The notes under the pieces: generated by a model
The model's input: only the letters and a program-made list of their open reading frames with translations
What the model was told of the DNA's origin: nothing
Database searches by the model: none
Assembly: GCA_937862675.1 (NCBI GenBank)
Contig: CALMEC010000333.1
Span: 1-6,854 of the forward strand
Direction of reading: 5' to 3'
Source: an uncultured Actinomycetes bacterium
Lineage (GTDB): Bacteria; Actinomycetota; Thermoleophilia; Miltoncostaeales; Miltoncostaeaceae
Length of the DNA: 6,854 nucleotides
Made by a program: the position numbers and the translations under genes
In this document: in pieces, positions 1 to 6,463 of the stretch
Layout of the letters: each line of letters opens with the position of its first letter
How positions within the stretch are numbered: the stretch's first letter is position 1

Positions 1-1
1 C

Positions 2-649
2 GACAACGGGACCCGCGACCGCGACGCACTCCGGCTGCTGGGATCCTCGGACGCACACGTCGAGCGGCTGTCCATCCCCTTCAACTTCCCGCGCCTGGTC
101 AATCGCGGCGTCCACGCGGCGTCGGGGGATGTCGTCGTATTGCTGAACAACGACGTCGAGCTGGTCGATCCGAACTGGCCCGTCCGGCTCGTCGCGGCAC
201 TCCGGGACCCCGGCGTCGGCGTCGTGGGCGTTCCGCTCATCTACCCGGACGGCACGCTCCAGCACGCGGGCATGGCCATCACCGGCGGCGTCCCCGTCCA
301 TCCCCTCGCGGGGCGCGACCTCGCCGAGCCCGCCGTGGTGGCCGCCACGGCGGGAGGGGAGCGCACCGCGGTGACGGCGGCGTGCATGGCGCTCCGCCGG
401 GCCACCTTCATCCGCCTGGGCGGGCTCGATCCCCTCCTCGCGCACGACTACAACGACCTCGACCTCTGCCTGCGGGCTCGGCGTGCGGGCTACCGGGTGC
501 GACTCGTCGACACGCGGCCCTTGGTCCACCACGAGTCCCGCAGTCGGGGACGCGACGTCGCCGCGGACACGGTCGGCGACTGGCTGGTCGCGCGCTCACG
601 CTGGGCGGACGTCCTGGCGCGTCCCGACGTCCACTGGAGACCGGAATGA
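2..649 (+). CDS. Family 2 glycosyltransferase, C-terminal part (5' end outside window)
   Basis: The reading frame is open from base 2, giving 215 visible residues; the true start lies upstream of the window. The first visible residues, DNGT, match the end of the nucleotide-binding VDN(A/G)S/T motif of GT-A fold GT2 enzymes. They are followed by PFNFPRLVNRG, LLNNDVEL (visible residues 47-54, equivalent to the metal-binding DXD position), YPDGTLQHAG, YNDLDLCLR (about 150-158) and LVHHESRSRG (about 174-183). This order is that of COG1216-type glycosyltransferases, which transfer a sugar from a nucleotide donor to a growing surface glycan at the cytoplasmic face of the membrane. The same motifs occur in the same order in the second domain of the gene at 1805-4273, so the two are paralogues. 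The stop codon overlaps the next start (ATGA), implying one transcript and translational coupling. Donor and acceptor cannot be told from sequence. Confidence 0.9.
   Translation, partial: DNGTRDRDALRLLGSSDAHVERLSIPFNFPRLVNRGVHAASGDVVVLLNNDVELVDPNWPVRLVAALRDPGVGVVGVPLIYPDGTLQHAGMAITGGVPVHPLAGRDLAEPAVVAATAGGERTAVTAACMALRRATFIRLGGLDPLLAHDYNDLDLCLRARRAGYRVRLVDTRPLVHHESRSRGRDVAADTVGDWLVARSRWADVLARPDVHWRPE
636..639 (+). promoter_or_regulatory. Ribosome binding site for the GT4 gene
   Basis: GGAG lies six bases before the ATG at 646, inside the end of the preceding GT2 gene. It decides the start of the GT4 gene: the frame stays open upstream to 382, but that part only shadows the GT2 gene. The ATG overlaps the GT2 stop as ATGA. 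Confidence 0.7.
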
Positions 650-1734
650 GGCCGTCCGACGTCCTGTTCGACGCCACCCCGCTGGCACGCGCGCACGCCG
701 CCCGCGGGATCGGCGCCGCCGTCCGGGGCACCGTCTCCGGGCTTGCCGAGGTGCTCGGCCCGGCCGAACGGCCGGTCCTCCTCGTCACCGACCGGCAGGA
801 GCCGGTCGACGGTTTCCGCTGTGTCCGCGTCCGCTGGCCGGCGTGGCGCGTCGAGCGCCTCCCGGACCTGTGGCCGCGGCTCCTCATCGAGCGGGCCGTC
901 CGCCGCAGACGCCCGTGGCTCTTCCATGCCACCCAGCACGAGCTCATCCCGGATGGGCGCCGCATGCCGACCGTGGCGACCTGCTACGACCTGGTGCCCC
1001 TGCACGATCCGGGCGACCGTCCCCGTCTGTCGTCCCTCGTGCGGGCCAATCTCCGGAGGCTGAGGACGGTCGAGATGGTGGCGTGCATCTCACGGGCGAC
1101 GGCCGATGACGTCATGGCGACGCTCGGTCTGCCCGGCGAGCGGATCGCGGTGATCCCGCTGGGCATCCCCGCGCAGCCGGAACCCGCGGGTGAGACGCCG
1201 CACCGGCCGTACGTGCTCTACGCGAACAGCTTCGAGCCCCACAAGAACCCCGGGCTCGCCATCGACGCCCTGGCGGCGTCACATGCCGATGTCGACCTGG
1301 TCATGGTCGGGGTGTCCAGTCCGATGTTGACGGAGGACCTGCTGGGTCATGCGGAGGCCAGGGGGGTCGCCGCTCGGGTCCGGGTGCTCGGGTACGTCGA
1401 CGCCGCATTTCTCGCCGCGCTCCGGCGTGACGCCGTGGCCGTCCTCGTCACGTCGCGCCGCGAGGGGTTCGGGTTGCCGGTGCTGGAGGCCATGCAGGCG
1501 GGCACCCCCGTCATCGCGGCCGGCATCCCGGCGCTCCGTGAGGTGGCGGGGGACGCCGCCGTCGTCCTGTCGCCGGACGCCCCGGCGGAATGGGGCGCGG
1601 CGATCGACGCGCTGGCCGGGGAACCCGGGCGGGCGCGGGCCCTGGTGGCGAAGGGGCGCGAGCGGGCGGCCGCGTTCTCGTGGAGCAGGACCGCGGAGGG
1701 CCTCATCCGCCTGTGGGCCGGGGTGGACGGCTGA
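646..1734 (+). CDS. Family 4 glycosyltransferase (GT-B fold)
   Basis: This is a complete 362-residue protein, a normal length for a single-domain GT4 enzyme. The N-terminal half has RGIGAAVRG (residues 20-28), the usual glycine-rich acceptor-side loop, and SRATADDV before the domain linker. The C-terminal Rossmann half begins near YVLYANSFEPHKN (about 190-201), where Lys200 sits at the usual phosphate-contacting position. It contains SRREGFGLPVLEAMQAGTPVIA with Glu273 and Glu281 forming the EX7E donor-binding motif, then ALREVAGDAAVV. Such retaining enzymes commonly transfer mannose or a similar sugar from a nucleotide sugar during polysaccharide synthesis; the exact sugar is not readable here. 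No signal peptide or membrane segment is seen, so it is cytosolic or membrane-peripheral. The start at 646 is supported by the GGAG site and by the ATGA overlap with the upstream GT2 gene, which places both in one operon. Confidence 0.93.
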   Translation: MRPSDVLFDATPLARAHAARGIGAAVRGTVSGLAEVLGPAERPVLLVTDRQEPVDGFRCVRVRWPAWRVERLPDLWPRLLIERAVRRRRPWLFHATQHELIPDGRRMPTVATCYDLVPLHDPGDRPRLSSLVRANLRRLRTVEMVACISRATADDVMATLGLPGERIAVIPLGIPAQPEPAGETPHRPYVLYANSFEPHKNPGLAIDALAASHADVDLVMVGVSSPMLTEDLLGHAEARGVAARVRVLGYVDAAFLAALRRDAVAVLVTSRREGFGLPVLEAMQAGTPVIAAGIPALREVAGDAAVVLSPDAPAEWGAAIDALAGEPGRARALVAKGRERAAAFSWSRTAEGLIRLWAGVDG

Positions 1735-1749
1735 TCCCCGGTCGTCGGG

Positions 1750-1755
1750 TAGGCT
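1750..1755 (+). promoter_or_regulatory. Possible -10 promoter box before the tandem GT2 gene
   Basis: TAGGCT fits the TAnnnT -10 pattern common in high-GC actinobacteria and sits in the only sizeable gap (1735-1804) between the + strand genes. No convincing -35 box is seen at 16-19 bp spacing, so this is a weak call. If real, transcription would begin near 1762, with a leader of about 40 bases. The short palindrome CGCCCACGGGCG directly follows at 1756-1767. Confidence 0.3.
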
Positions 1756-1788
1756 CGCCCACGGGCGGATCGGGACGAACCATCGGAC

Positions 1789-1795
1789 GGAGGGG
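1789..1795 (+). promoter_or_regulatory. Ribosome binding site selecting the GTG start at 1805
   Basis: GGAGGGG is a strong Shine-Dalgarno match nine bases before GTG 1805. It favours this start over the in-frame ATG at 1835, and over the long upstream open frame that only shadows the preceding GT4 gene. Confidence 0.7.
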
Positions 1796-1804
1796 TGCCA
1801 GCGG

Positions 1805-4273
1805 GTGGACACGAGTCGGCTGATCGCCGCGCGCATGCGGCTGGGTGACGCGGGATTCGGTGACGCCGCCGCGCGGGAGGTCCTGGTCGCGGCGCTGGTC
1901 GATCTCGCCGGGGTGCGATCCGCGGCGGTGCGGGGCACCGTTCCGGATGCTCTGGTGCGCGCCGTCACGGCGTCCGGCGTGGGGATCGCCCGCGACGCGG
2001 ACGACGCGGACCTCGCCATCGTGGGCGACGACGCCGGCTCGTGGCATCCGGGGCCGGTCACACGGCTCCTGATCGCACCAGGCATCGAGGCGCTCGCCGG
2101 CGCGGGTTCGGTCGCCACACTCCCGGGCGAGGGCGCGGGTGCCGTCGCCGTGCGCTCCGTCGACGCGGACGATCCTCTGCACCGAGTCCTGGAGCCCGCC
2201 GTCTGGGGACGTGCCGCACGCGTCGCGGAGCGGCTGGCCGATCTGCCCGGCGACATCGGGCGCGACGATCTCCACGCCCGTCTGATCGACGAGCTCGACC
2301 GCCTCAACACCCGCACCGTCGACTCACTCCACCGTGCCGAGGACCGTGCCGCGGCCTCACAGCGTCATGCGGAGGAGGCCCACCGGGACCTCGAGGCGAT
2401 CGTCAAGTCGGACTCGTGGCGCCTGACGGCACCGGTCCGCGCGGTGGGTGAGTTCATCCGCCGACGGCGGGCTTCGTCGGGTGCGGCAGGTGCCGCGCCC
2501 CCGGATCACTCCGCCCTCTTCAACCCGGCACTGAACGTCGACTACGCCATCTGGCACGCGCAGTTCGACACCATCGACGCCGCTGTGCGCCAACGGCTGG
2601 ACCGCCTCGTCGCGCGGCTGGGCGACGGTCCCGAGTTCTCGGTCCTCATGCCGGTGTACAACACGCCGGAGCGCTATCTGCGGCAGGCGATCGAGTCGGT
2701 GATCGACCAGGCGTACCCGCGCTGGGAGTTGTGCATCGCCGATGACGCGTCCACCGTGTCCCACGTGCGGGCCGTGCTCGACGAGTACGCGGCCGCCGAC
2801 GATCGCATCCGGATCGTGTACCGCGATCGCAACGGGCACATCAGCGCCGCGACCAACTCGGCCTATGCGATCTCGACCAAGCCCTATGTGGCTCTCCTCG
2901 ACCACGACGACGAGCTCCGGCCGCATGCCCTGTATGCGATGGCCGAGCACCTCGTCGAGAACCCGGGACACCGCCTCGTCTACAGCGATGAGGACCGCAT
3001 CACCCCGGACGGCGAGCGCTTCGGCCCCCACTTCAAGCCCGACTTCAACCACGAGCAGCTTCTCGGGCAGAACTACATCACGCACCTGTGCGTGCTCGAC
3101 AGGGGCCTCATCGACGAGGTCGGCCTGATGCGTGAGGGGTTCGAGGGCAGTCAGGACCACGACCTCATGCTCCGGTGCGCGGCGGTGCTGAGAGCGGACG
3201 AGACCGGGCACGTGCCGCGGATCCTCTATCACTGGCGGGTGATCCCCGGATCGGTCGCCCTCGACATCGACGAGAAGCCCTACGCCGTGGAGGCGGGACG
3301 TGCCGCGGTGGAGGAGCACCTCCGGGCGACGGATCCCGGGGCCGTCGTGGTGCACGGCGACGCGCCGGCCACCTATCGGGTGCGACTGTCGGTGCCCGAG
3401 CCCCATCCACGGGTCTCGATCGTCATTCCGACGCGAAACGGGCTGTCCATCCTCCGGCGCTGCATCGAGAGCATCCGCCGTCTCTCCACGTACGACGCGT
3501 ACGAGATCCTCATCGTCGACAACCAGTCGGACGACCCGGACACGCGTGCCTACCTGCGTGCGCTCGCGGTGCAGCCCGACACCCGCGTGCTGGCCTACGA
3601 CGCACCGTTCAACTATTCGGCCATCAACAACATGGCGGCCCGCGAGGCGACCGGCGACTACCTGATCCTCCTGAACAACGACACCGAGGTGATCAGCCCC
3701 TCCTGGATCGAGGAGCTTCTCTCGTGGTGCTCCCGTCCGGGCATCGGCACGGTCGGGGCGCGGCTGTACTACCCGGACGGGTCGACGCAGCATGCGGGGC
3801 TGGTCATCGGCATCGGCGGCACGGCGGGACACGGTCACAAGAACTTCGACCCGAAGTCGCTCGGCTACTTCGGGCGGCTGTGCGTCGTCCACGAGGTCGG
3901 CGGCAACACGGCGGCGTGCCTCATGGTCCGCAGGGACGTCTACCTGGGACATGGTGGCCTGAACGAACGCCACCTCGCGGTCGCCTACAACGACGTCGAC
4001 CTGTGCCTGCGCCTGTCGGACGCGGGGCTGCGGCACATCACCACGCCCTTCGCGAGACTGGTCCACCACGAGTCGAAGACCCGGGGCAGTGACGAGGCGC
4101 GTCCCAACCGGGCCCGCCACGACCGGGAGCGCGACTACCTGATGTGGCGGTGGATGCCCTCGCGCCGCTCCGATCCGGGGTACAACCCGAACCTGACGCT
4201 CGACAAAGAGGACTTCAGTCTCGCGTTCCCGCCCCGGGTGCCTCCGCTGGAGGGGACCACGGACCCGGGGTGA
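1805..4273 (+). CDS. Tandem-domain family 2 glycosyltransferase with coiled-coil linker
   Basis: This 822-residue protein carries two GT-A domains. Residues 1-160 are an Ala/Asp/Val-rich region I cannot assign. Residues 163-200 are charged and likely coiled coil, leading into SDSWRLTAPVR (202-212), an SxSWRLTxPxR motif often seen in linkers of surface-glycan transferases. The first GT2 domain starts at FSVLMPVYN (278-286) and has CIADDAS and LLDHDDEL (metal-binding DHDDE at 366-370). The second starts at VSIVIPTRNG (537-546) and has VDNQSDD (571 on), LLNNDTEV (Asn624-Asn625-Asp626), YNDVDLCLR (728 on) and VHHESKTRG (753 on). Both domains keep the key acidic residues, so the protein may add two sugars or alternate linkages, as in polymerising enzymes of O-antigen, rhamnan or galactan type; this is inference. 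No membrane segments are seen. It lies about 70 bp after the GT4 gene, probably in the same operon with a possible internal promoter. Confidence 0.93.
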   Translation: MDTSRLIAARMRLGDAGFGDAAAREVLVAALVDLAGVRSAAVRGTVPDALVRAVTASGVGIARDADDADLAIVGDDAGSWHPGPVTRLLIAPGIEALAGAGSVATLPGEGAGAVAVRSVDADDPLHRVLEPAVWGRAARVAERLADLPGDIGRDDLHARLIDELDRLNTRTVDSLHRAEDRAAASQRHAEEAHRDLEAIVKSDSWRLTAPVRAVGEFIRRRRASSGAAGAAPPDHSALFNPALNVDYAIWHAQFDTIDAAVRQRLDRLVARLGDGPEFSVLMPVYNTPERYLRQAIESVIDQAYPRWELCIADDASTVSHVRAVLDEYAAADDRIRIVYRDRNGHISAATNSAYAISTKPYVALLDHDDELRPHALYAMAEHLVENPGHRLVYSDEDRITPDGERFGPHFKPDFNHEQLLGQNYITHLCVLDRGLIDEVGLMREGFEGSQDHDLMLRCAAVLRADETGHVPRILYHWRVIPGSVALDIDEKPYAVEAGRAAVEEHLRATDPGAVVVHGDAPATYRVRLSVPEPHPRVSIVIPTRNGLSILRRCIESIRRLSTYDAYEILIVDNQSDDPDTRAYLRALAVQPDTRVLAYDAPFNYSAINNMAAREATGDYLILLNNDTEVISPSWIEELLSWCSRPGIGTVGARLYYPDGSTQHAGLVIGIGGTAGHGHKNFDPKSLGYFGRLCVVHEVGGNTAACLMVRRDVYLGHGGLNERHLAVAYNDVDLCLRLSDAGLRHITTPFARLVHHESKTRGSDEARPNRARHDRERDYLMWRWMPSRRSDPGYNPNLTLDKEDFSLAFPPRVPPLEGTTDPG

Positions 4274-4302
4274 CCCGGCCGGCCGGTCCGATGGGGTCCG
4301 AT
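4261..4302. terminator. Possible structured terminator at the convergent gene ends
   Basis: Only 36 bp separate the stop of the + strand tandem GT2 gene from the stop of the - strand GT2 gene. The stretch holds the 12-bp palindrome CCGGCCGGCCGG (4275-4286). GGACC(C)GG at 4261-4268 can pair with CCGGTCC at 4283-4289 with one bulged base. GGTCCGAT is repeated at 4285-4292 and 4295-4302. There is no T-tract on either strand, so intrinsic termination is unproven. Confidence 0.25.
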
Positions 4303-4309
4303 ACGTCGA

Positions 4310-5191
4310 TCAGTCGCGCCGCGATCGTGATCGGAACACGCGTACCAGTGCCGGTGCCGACAGGACGCGTCCGGCCAGATCGCTGATCGTCCCCGCCGCC
4401 TGTCCCCGCCAGCCGGGCCGATGGATGCGGTGGAGGTCGCCGATCGACGTGGCCCATGCGCGCCGCGCCCGCGGGCTCATGCCGCTGCGCCCGCCGAGGT
4501 GGATCACCGTGGCGTGCGGCCAGTAGCGCACGCGCCAGCCGAACGCACGGGCGCGCAGGCAGAGGTCGATGTCCTCGCCGTACATGAAGAAGTGCTCGTC
4601 GAAGCCGTGCGTCGCCCGCAACATCCCGGTCCGGCAGAGCATGACGGCACCGCTGACGGCCTCGACGTCCGCCTCCTGGTCGGGGGCGATCCAGCCCATC
4701 GTGTAGCGCCGTGACCGACGGTCGGGCAGTACGCGTGCCAGACCGGTCACCGCGCAGAACGTGCTCCACAGTGTCGGGAAGCCGCGTCGCGTGTTGGGGT
4801 CGTCCCGTCCGTCGGCGTCCACCACGCGGGGCGACAGGATGCCGATGGTCGCGTCGCTCTCCATGGCGTCGCGCATGGCCCGCAGAGCGTCGGCGGTGAT
4901 GCGCGTGTCGGGGTTCAGCACCAGGACGTACGGAGCGTCGATGCGTGCGAAGGCACGGTTGTTGGCACGCCCGAAGCCGAGGTTCTCGGCGGACGCCTCC
5001 AAGTCGACCCAGGGGAAGCGGTCCGCCACCATCGCGGCCGTGCCGTCGGAGGAGGCGTTGTCGACGACGTGCACCGACACCGGTTCCTCGGTGCGGATGC
5101 GGTCGAGGTCGTCCAGGACGTCCCGGAGCTCGTCGCGGCACGCGTAGGAGACGATGACCACCGCCACCCGGGGCGGGGAGCGGTCAGCCAC
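4310..5191 (-). CDS. Family 2 glycosyltransferase, WbbL-like (rhamnosyltransferase-like)
   Basis: This is a 293-residue single-domain GT-A enzyme of the COG1216/WbbL group. It starts with RVAVVIVSYACRDEL (8-22), then VHVVDNASSDGT (40-51, nucleotide binding), ENLGFGRANNRA (69-80), VLVLNPDTRI (89-98, Asp95 at the DXD position), SGAVMLCRTGM (180-190), GFDEHFFMYGEDIDLCLR (196-213, with the catalytic-region ED) and ATVIHLGG (227-234). WbbL-group enzymes often transfer L-rhamnose from dTDP-rhamnose onto a lipid-linked acceptor; that specificity is inferred from the group, not shown here. The open frame extends upstream to 5260, but GTG 5191 is preferred: AGGA (5201-5198) lies six bases before it, and the homologous protein begins directly after. 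This start overlaps the end of the upstream DUF1972 gene by 8 bp, indicating translational coupling. The C-terminal 40 residues are basic and could lie against the membrane. Confidence 0.92.
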   Translation of the reverse strand: MADRSPPRVAVVIVSYACRDELRDVLDDLDRIRTEEPVSVHVVDNASSDGTAAMVADRFPWVDLEASAENLGFGRANNRAFARIDAPYVLVLNPDTRITADALRAMRDAMESDATIGILSPRVVDADGRDDPNTRRGFPTLWSTFCAVTGLARVLPDRRSRRYTMGWIAPDQEADVEAVSGAVMLCRTGMLRATHGFDEHFFMYGEDIDLCLRARAFGWRVRYWPHATVIHLGGRSGMSPRARRAWATSIGDLHRIHRPGWRGQAAGTISDLAGRVLSAPALVRVFRSRSRRD

Positions 5192-6284
5192 GCCGGATCC
5201 TGGTGCAGATCTCCAGGTAGCGGTCGGCGCAGGTCTGCCAGCTGAAGCGTTCGGCCGCACGGGTGCGCGCCCGCTCCCCCAGATCGCGTCGACGGTCCGG
5301 GTCGGAGACGAGGGCCGTGATGGTGTCGGCCAGGCCCTCGGCGCCCGGGGCGAGCGGGAAGGCCGCGGCGGCGTCGCCCACCACCTCGAGGTTGGGTGCG
5401 TGGTCGCTCACCACGAGGCAGGCGCCGGCCGCGAGGCCCTCGATGATTACGGGGTGCGTGCCGCCGACCTCGGTGGGCGCGCACATGATCCCGCAGCGAT
5501 GGACGAGCTCCCCGTAGCCGGTGCCGAAGACGTATCCCGGGAAGTGCACGCCGGGGCCCGCGTTCCGCTTCAGGCCGGCGATGTAGTCCTCGCTGTAAGG
5601 GGCGTCGCCGACGACGACGAGCGGCCAGTCGGTGCCCGAACGGCGGTGGGCCTCCACGAGCAGATGCGCGTTGTTCTCGGGGACGAGCCGTCCGACGAAG
5701 AGGATGAAGCGGCCCGGTTCGACGCCCAGCCGGTCGCACCATTCCGTCCCGCCGGGATCGGGCAGGTCGGCGCCGTAGGGGATGGCGTCGATTCGGCGTC
5801 CGTACCGGGCCCGGTAGCTCTCGGCGACGGCATCGGAATCGGTGACGGTGACGGTGGCCGCCCACGGGGCGATGCGCTCGGTGAAACGCAGGTAGGCCTT
5901 CGCCGCCGCCGGCCACTTGGCGCGCTCGGAGTCGAGGCCGTCGATCTGCAGGATGCTCGGAACGCGCGCCAGTCGCGCCAGCGGGACGACGGGGGCGTTG
6001 CCGGCGATGAAGTAGAGCGCGACGTCGGGGCGATCGCGGGTCACCATGTGTCCCGTCGATATGACGGTATGGGCGAGCGTGTCCAGGTACTTGTTCCGGA
6101 TGGTCGGCAGGTGCACCAGCCGGGCTCCGCGGTACTCGTCGTGCCGCTCGGTCATGTGCGGGCGGCAATAGACCACCACCTCGTGGCCACGCTCGGCGAA
6201 GACCGCGGCGAGGTTCTCCACCGCCGTCTCGAAGCCGGAGTAGGCGGCTGGGATGCCGCGGGTGCCGATGAGGGCCAGCTTCAC
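5184..6284 (-). CDS. DUF1972-type family 4 glycosyltransferase
   Basis: From GTG 6284 this is a 366-residue GT-B enzyme. The N-terminus VKLALIGTRGIPAAYSGFET is the DUF1972 signature (GTRGIPA at 7-13, YSGFET at 15-20). It is followed by IDGLDSERAKWP (114-125), TVTVTDSDAVAESYR (144-158) and the linker IPYGAD (168-173). The C-terminal donor domain starts near FILFVGRLVPENNAHLLVEA (193-212) and has PTEVGGTHPVIIEGLAAG (270-287), the form of the acidic donor-binding motif usual in this group, and a final FSWQ. Members are annotated as rhamnosyl- or other glycosyltransferases of surface polysaccharides; the substrate here is unknown. The start at 6284 is chosen because family proteins begin at this point, although only a weak GGA (6292-6290) precedes it. 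A GTG at 6338 would add 18 residues encoded partly by the repeat arm and has no ribosome site. It is the first gene of the - strand operon. Confidence 0.93.
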   Translation of the reverse strand: MKLALIGTRGIPAAYSGFETAVENLAAVFAERGHEVVVYCRPHMTERHDEYRGARLVHLPTIRNKYLDTLAHTVISTGHMVTRDRPDVALYFIAGNAPVVPLARLARVPSILQIDGLDSERAKWPAAAKAYLRFTERIAPWAATVTVTDSDAVAESYRARYGRRIDAIPYGADLPDPGGTEWCDRLGVEPGRFILFVGRLVPENNAHLLVEAHRRSGTDWPLVVVGDAPYSEDYIAGLKRNAGPGVHFPGYVFGTGYGELVHRCGIMCAPTEVGGTHPVIIEGLAAGACLVVSDHAPNLEVVGDAAAAFPLAPGAEGLADTITALVSDPDRRRDLGERARTRAAERFSWQTCADRYLEICTRIRRG

Positions 6285-6315
6285 GGTCGTCCGTCCGTGA
6301 GCTTCAATCGCGGGG

Positions 6316-6348
6316 CTGACAGCGCTGGTGTCAGACACTTAACACGCG
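6316..6348 (+). repeat. Left arm of the 33-bp inverted repeat
   Basis: The arm starts CTGACAGC and ends AACACGCG and is the exact reverse complement of 6463-6495. Its outer 19 bases can fold as a hairpin (6316-6321 with 6329-6334). GTGTC (6328-6332) and GACAC (6334-6338) form a second overlapping palindrome around one central A. Confidence 0.95.
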
Positions 6349-6463
6349 GGACGCGGCGGCAGATACGAACGCCGGGGACCGGGCAGCCGAGACGGGCGTC
6401 GCCGCGGGCGTGTCCCACGACCGGCGACGAGCAGGGCGCTTTCATCGGTCGGGTTCGCCCTGC
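6348..6463. other. Spacer of the repeat element with two potential internal hairpins
   Basis: Hairpin one pairs GGGAC (6348-6352) with GTCCC (6412-6416) and GCGGCG (6353-6358) with CGCCGC (6400-6405), leaving a 6-base bulge on the 3' side. Hairpin two pairs GCAGGGCG (6431-6438) with CGCCCTGC (6456-6463), a perfect 8-bp stem with a 17-base loop. With the 33-bp outer stem, a single strand could fold into a three-way structure. In DNA this GC-rich, short stems can arise by chance, so this is a structural possibility, not a proven RNA. Confidence 0.4.

Noticed and set aside
382..645. Upstream extension of the GT4 frame
   Set aside because: It overlaps the conserved end of the GT2 gene in another frame and reads as Arg/Pro-rich shadow sequence; the ATGA start at 646 with GGAG is better.
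2357..4120. Long open frame (587 codons) on the - strand
   Set aside because: It lies fully antisense to the tandem GT2 gene, its protein is rich in Arg/Val/His/Asp with no recognisable motif, and such frames are common opposite GC-rich genes.
5192..5260. Upstream extension of the WbbL-like GT2 frame
   Set aside because: It would overlap the DUF1972 gene by 77 bp with non-homologous residues; GTG 5191 has a good AGGA at correct spacing.
5841..5861. Short GGTGAC tandem repeat
   Set aside because: It encodes the TVTVT segment of the DUF1972 enzyme, which fits the usual protein motif before TDSDAV, so no separate function is needed.
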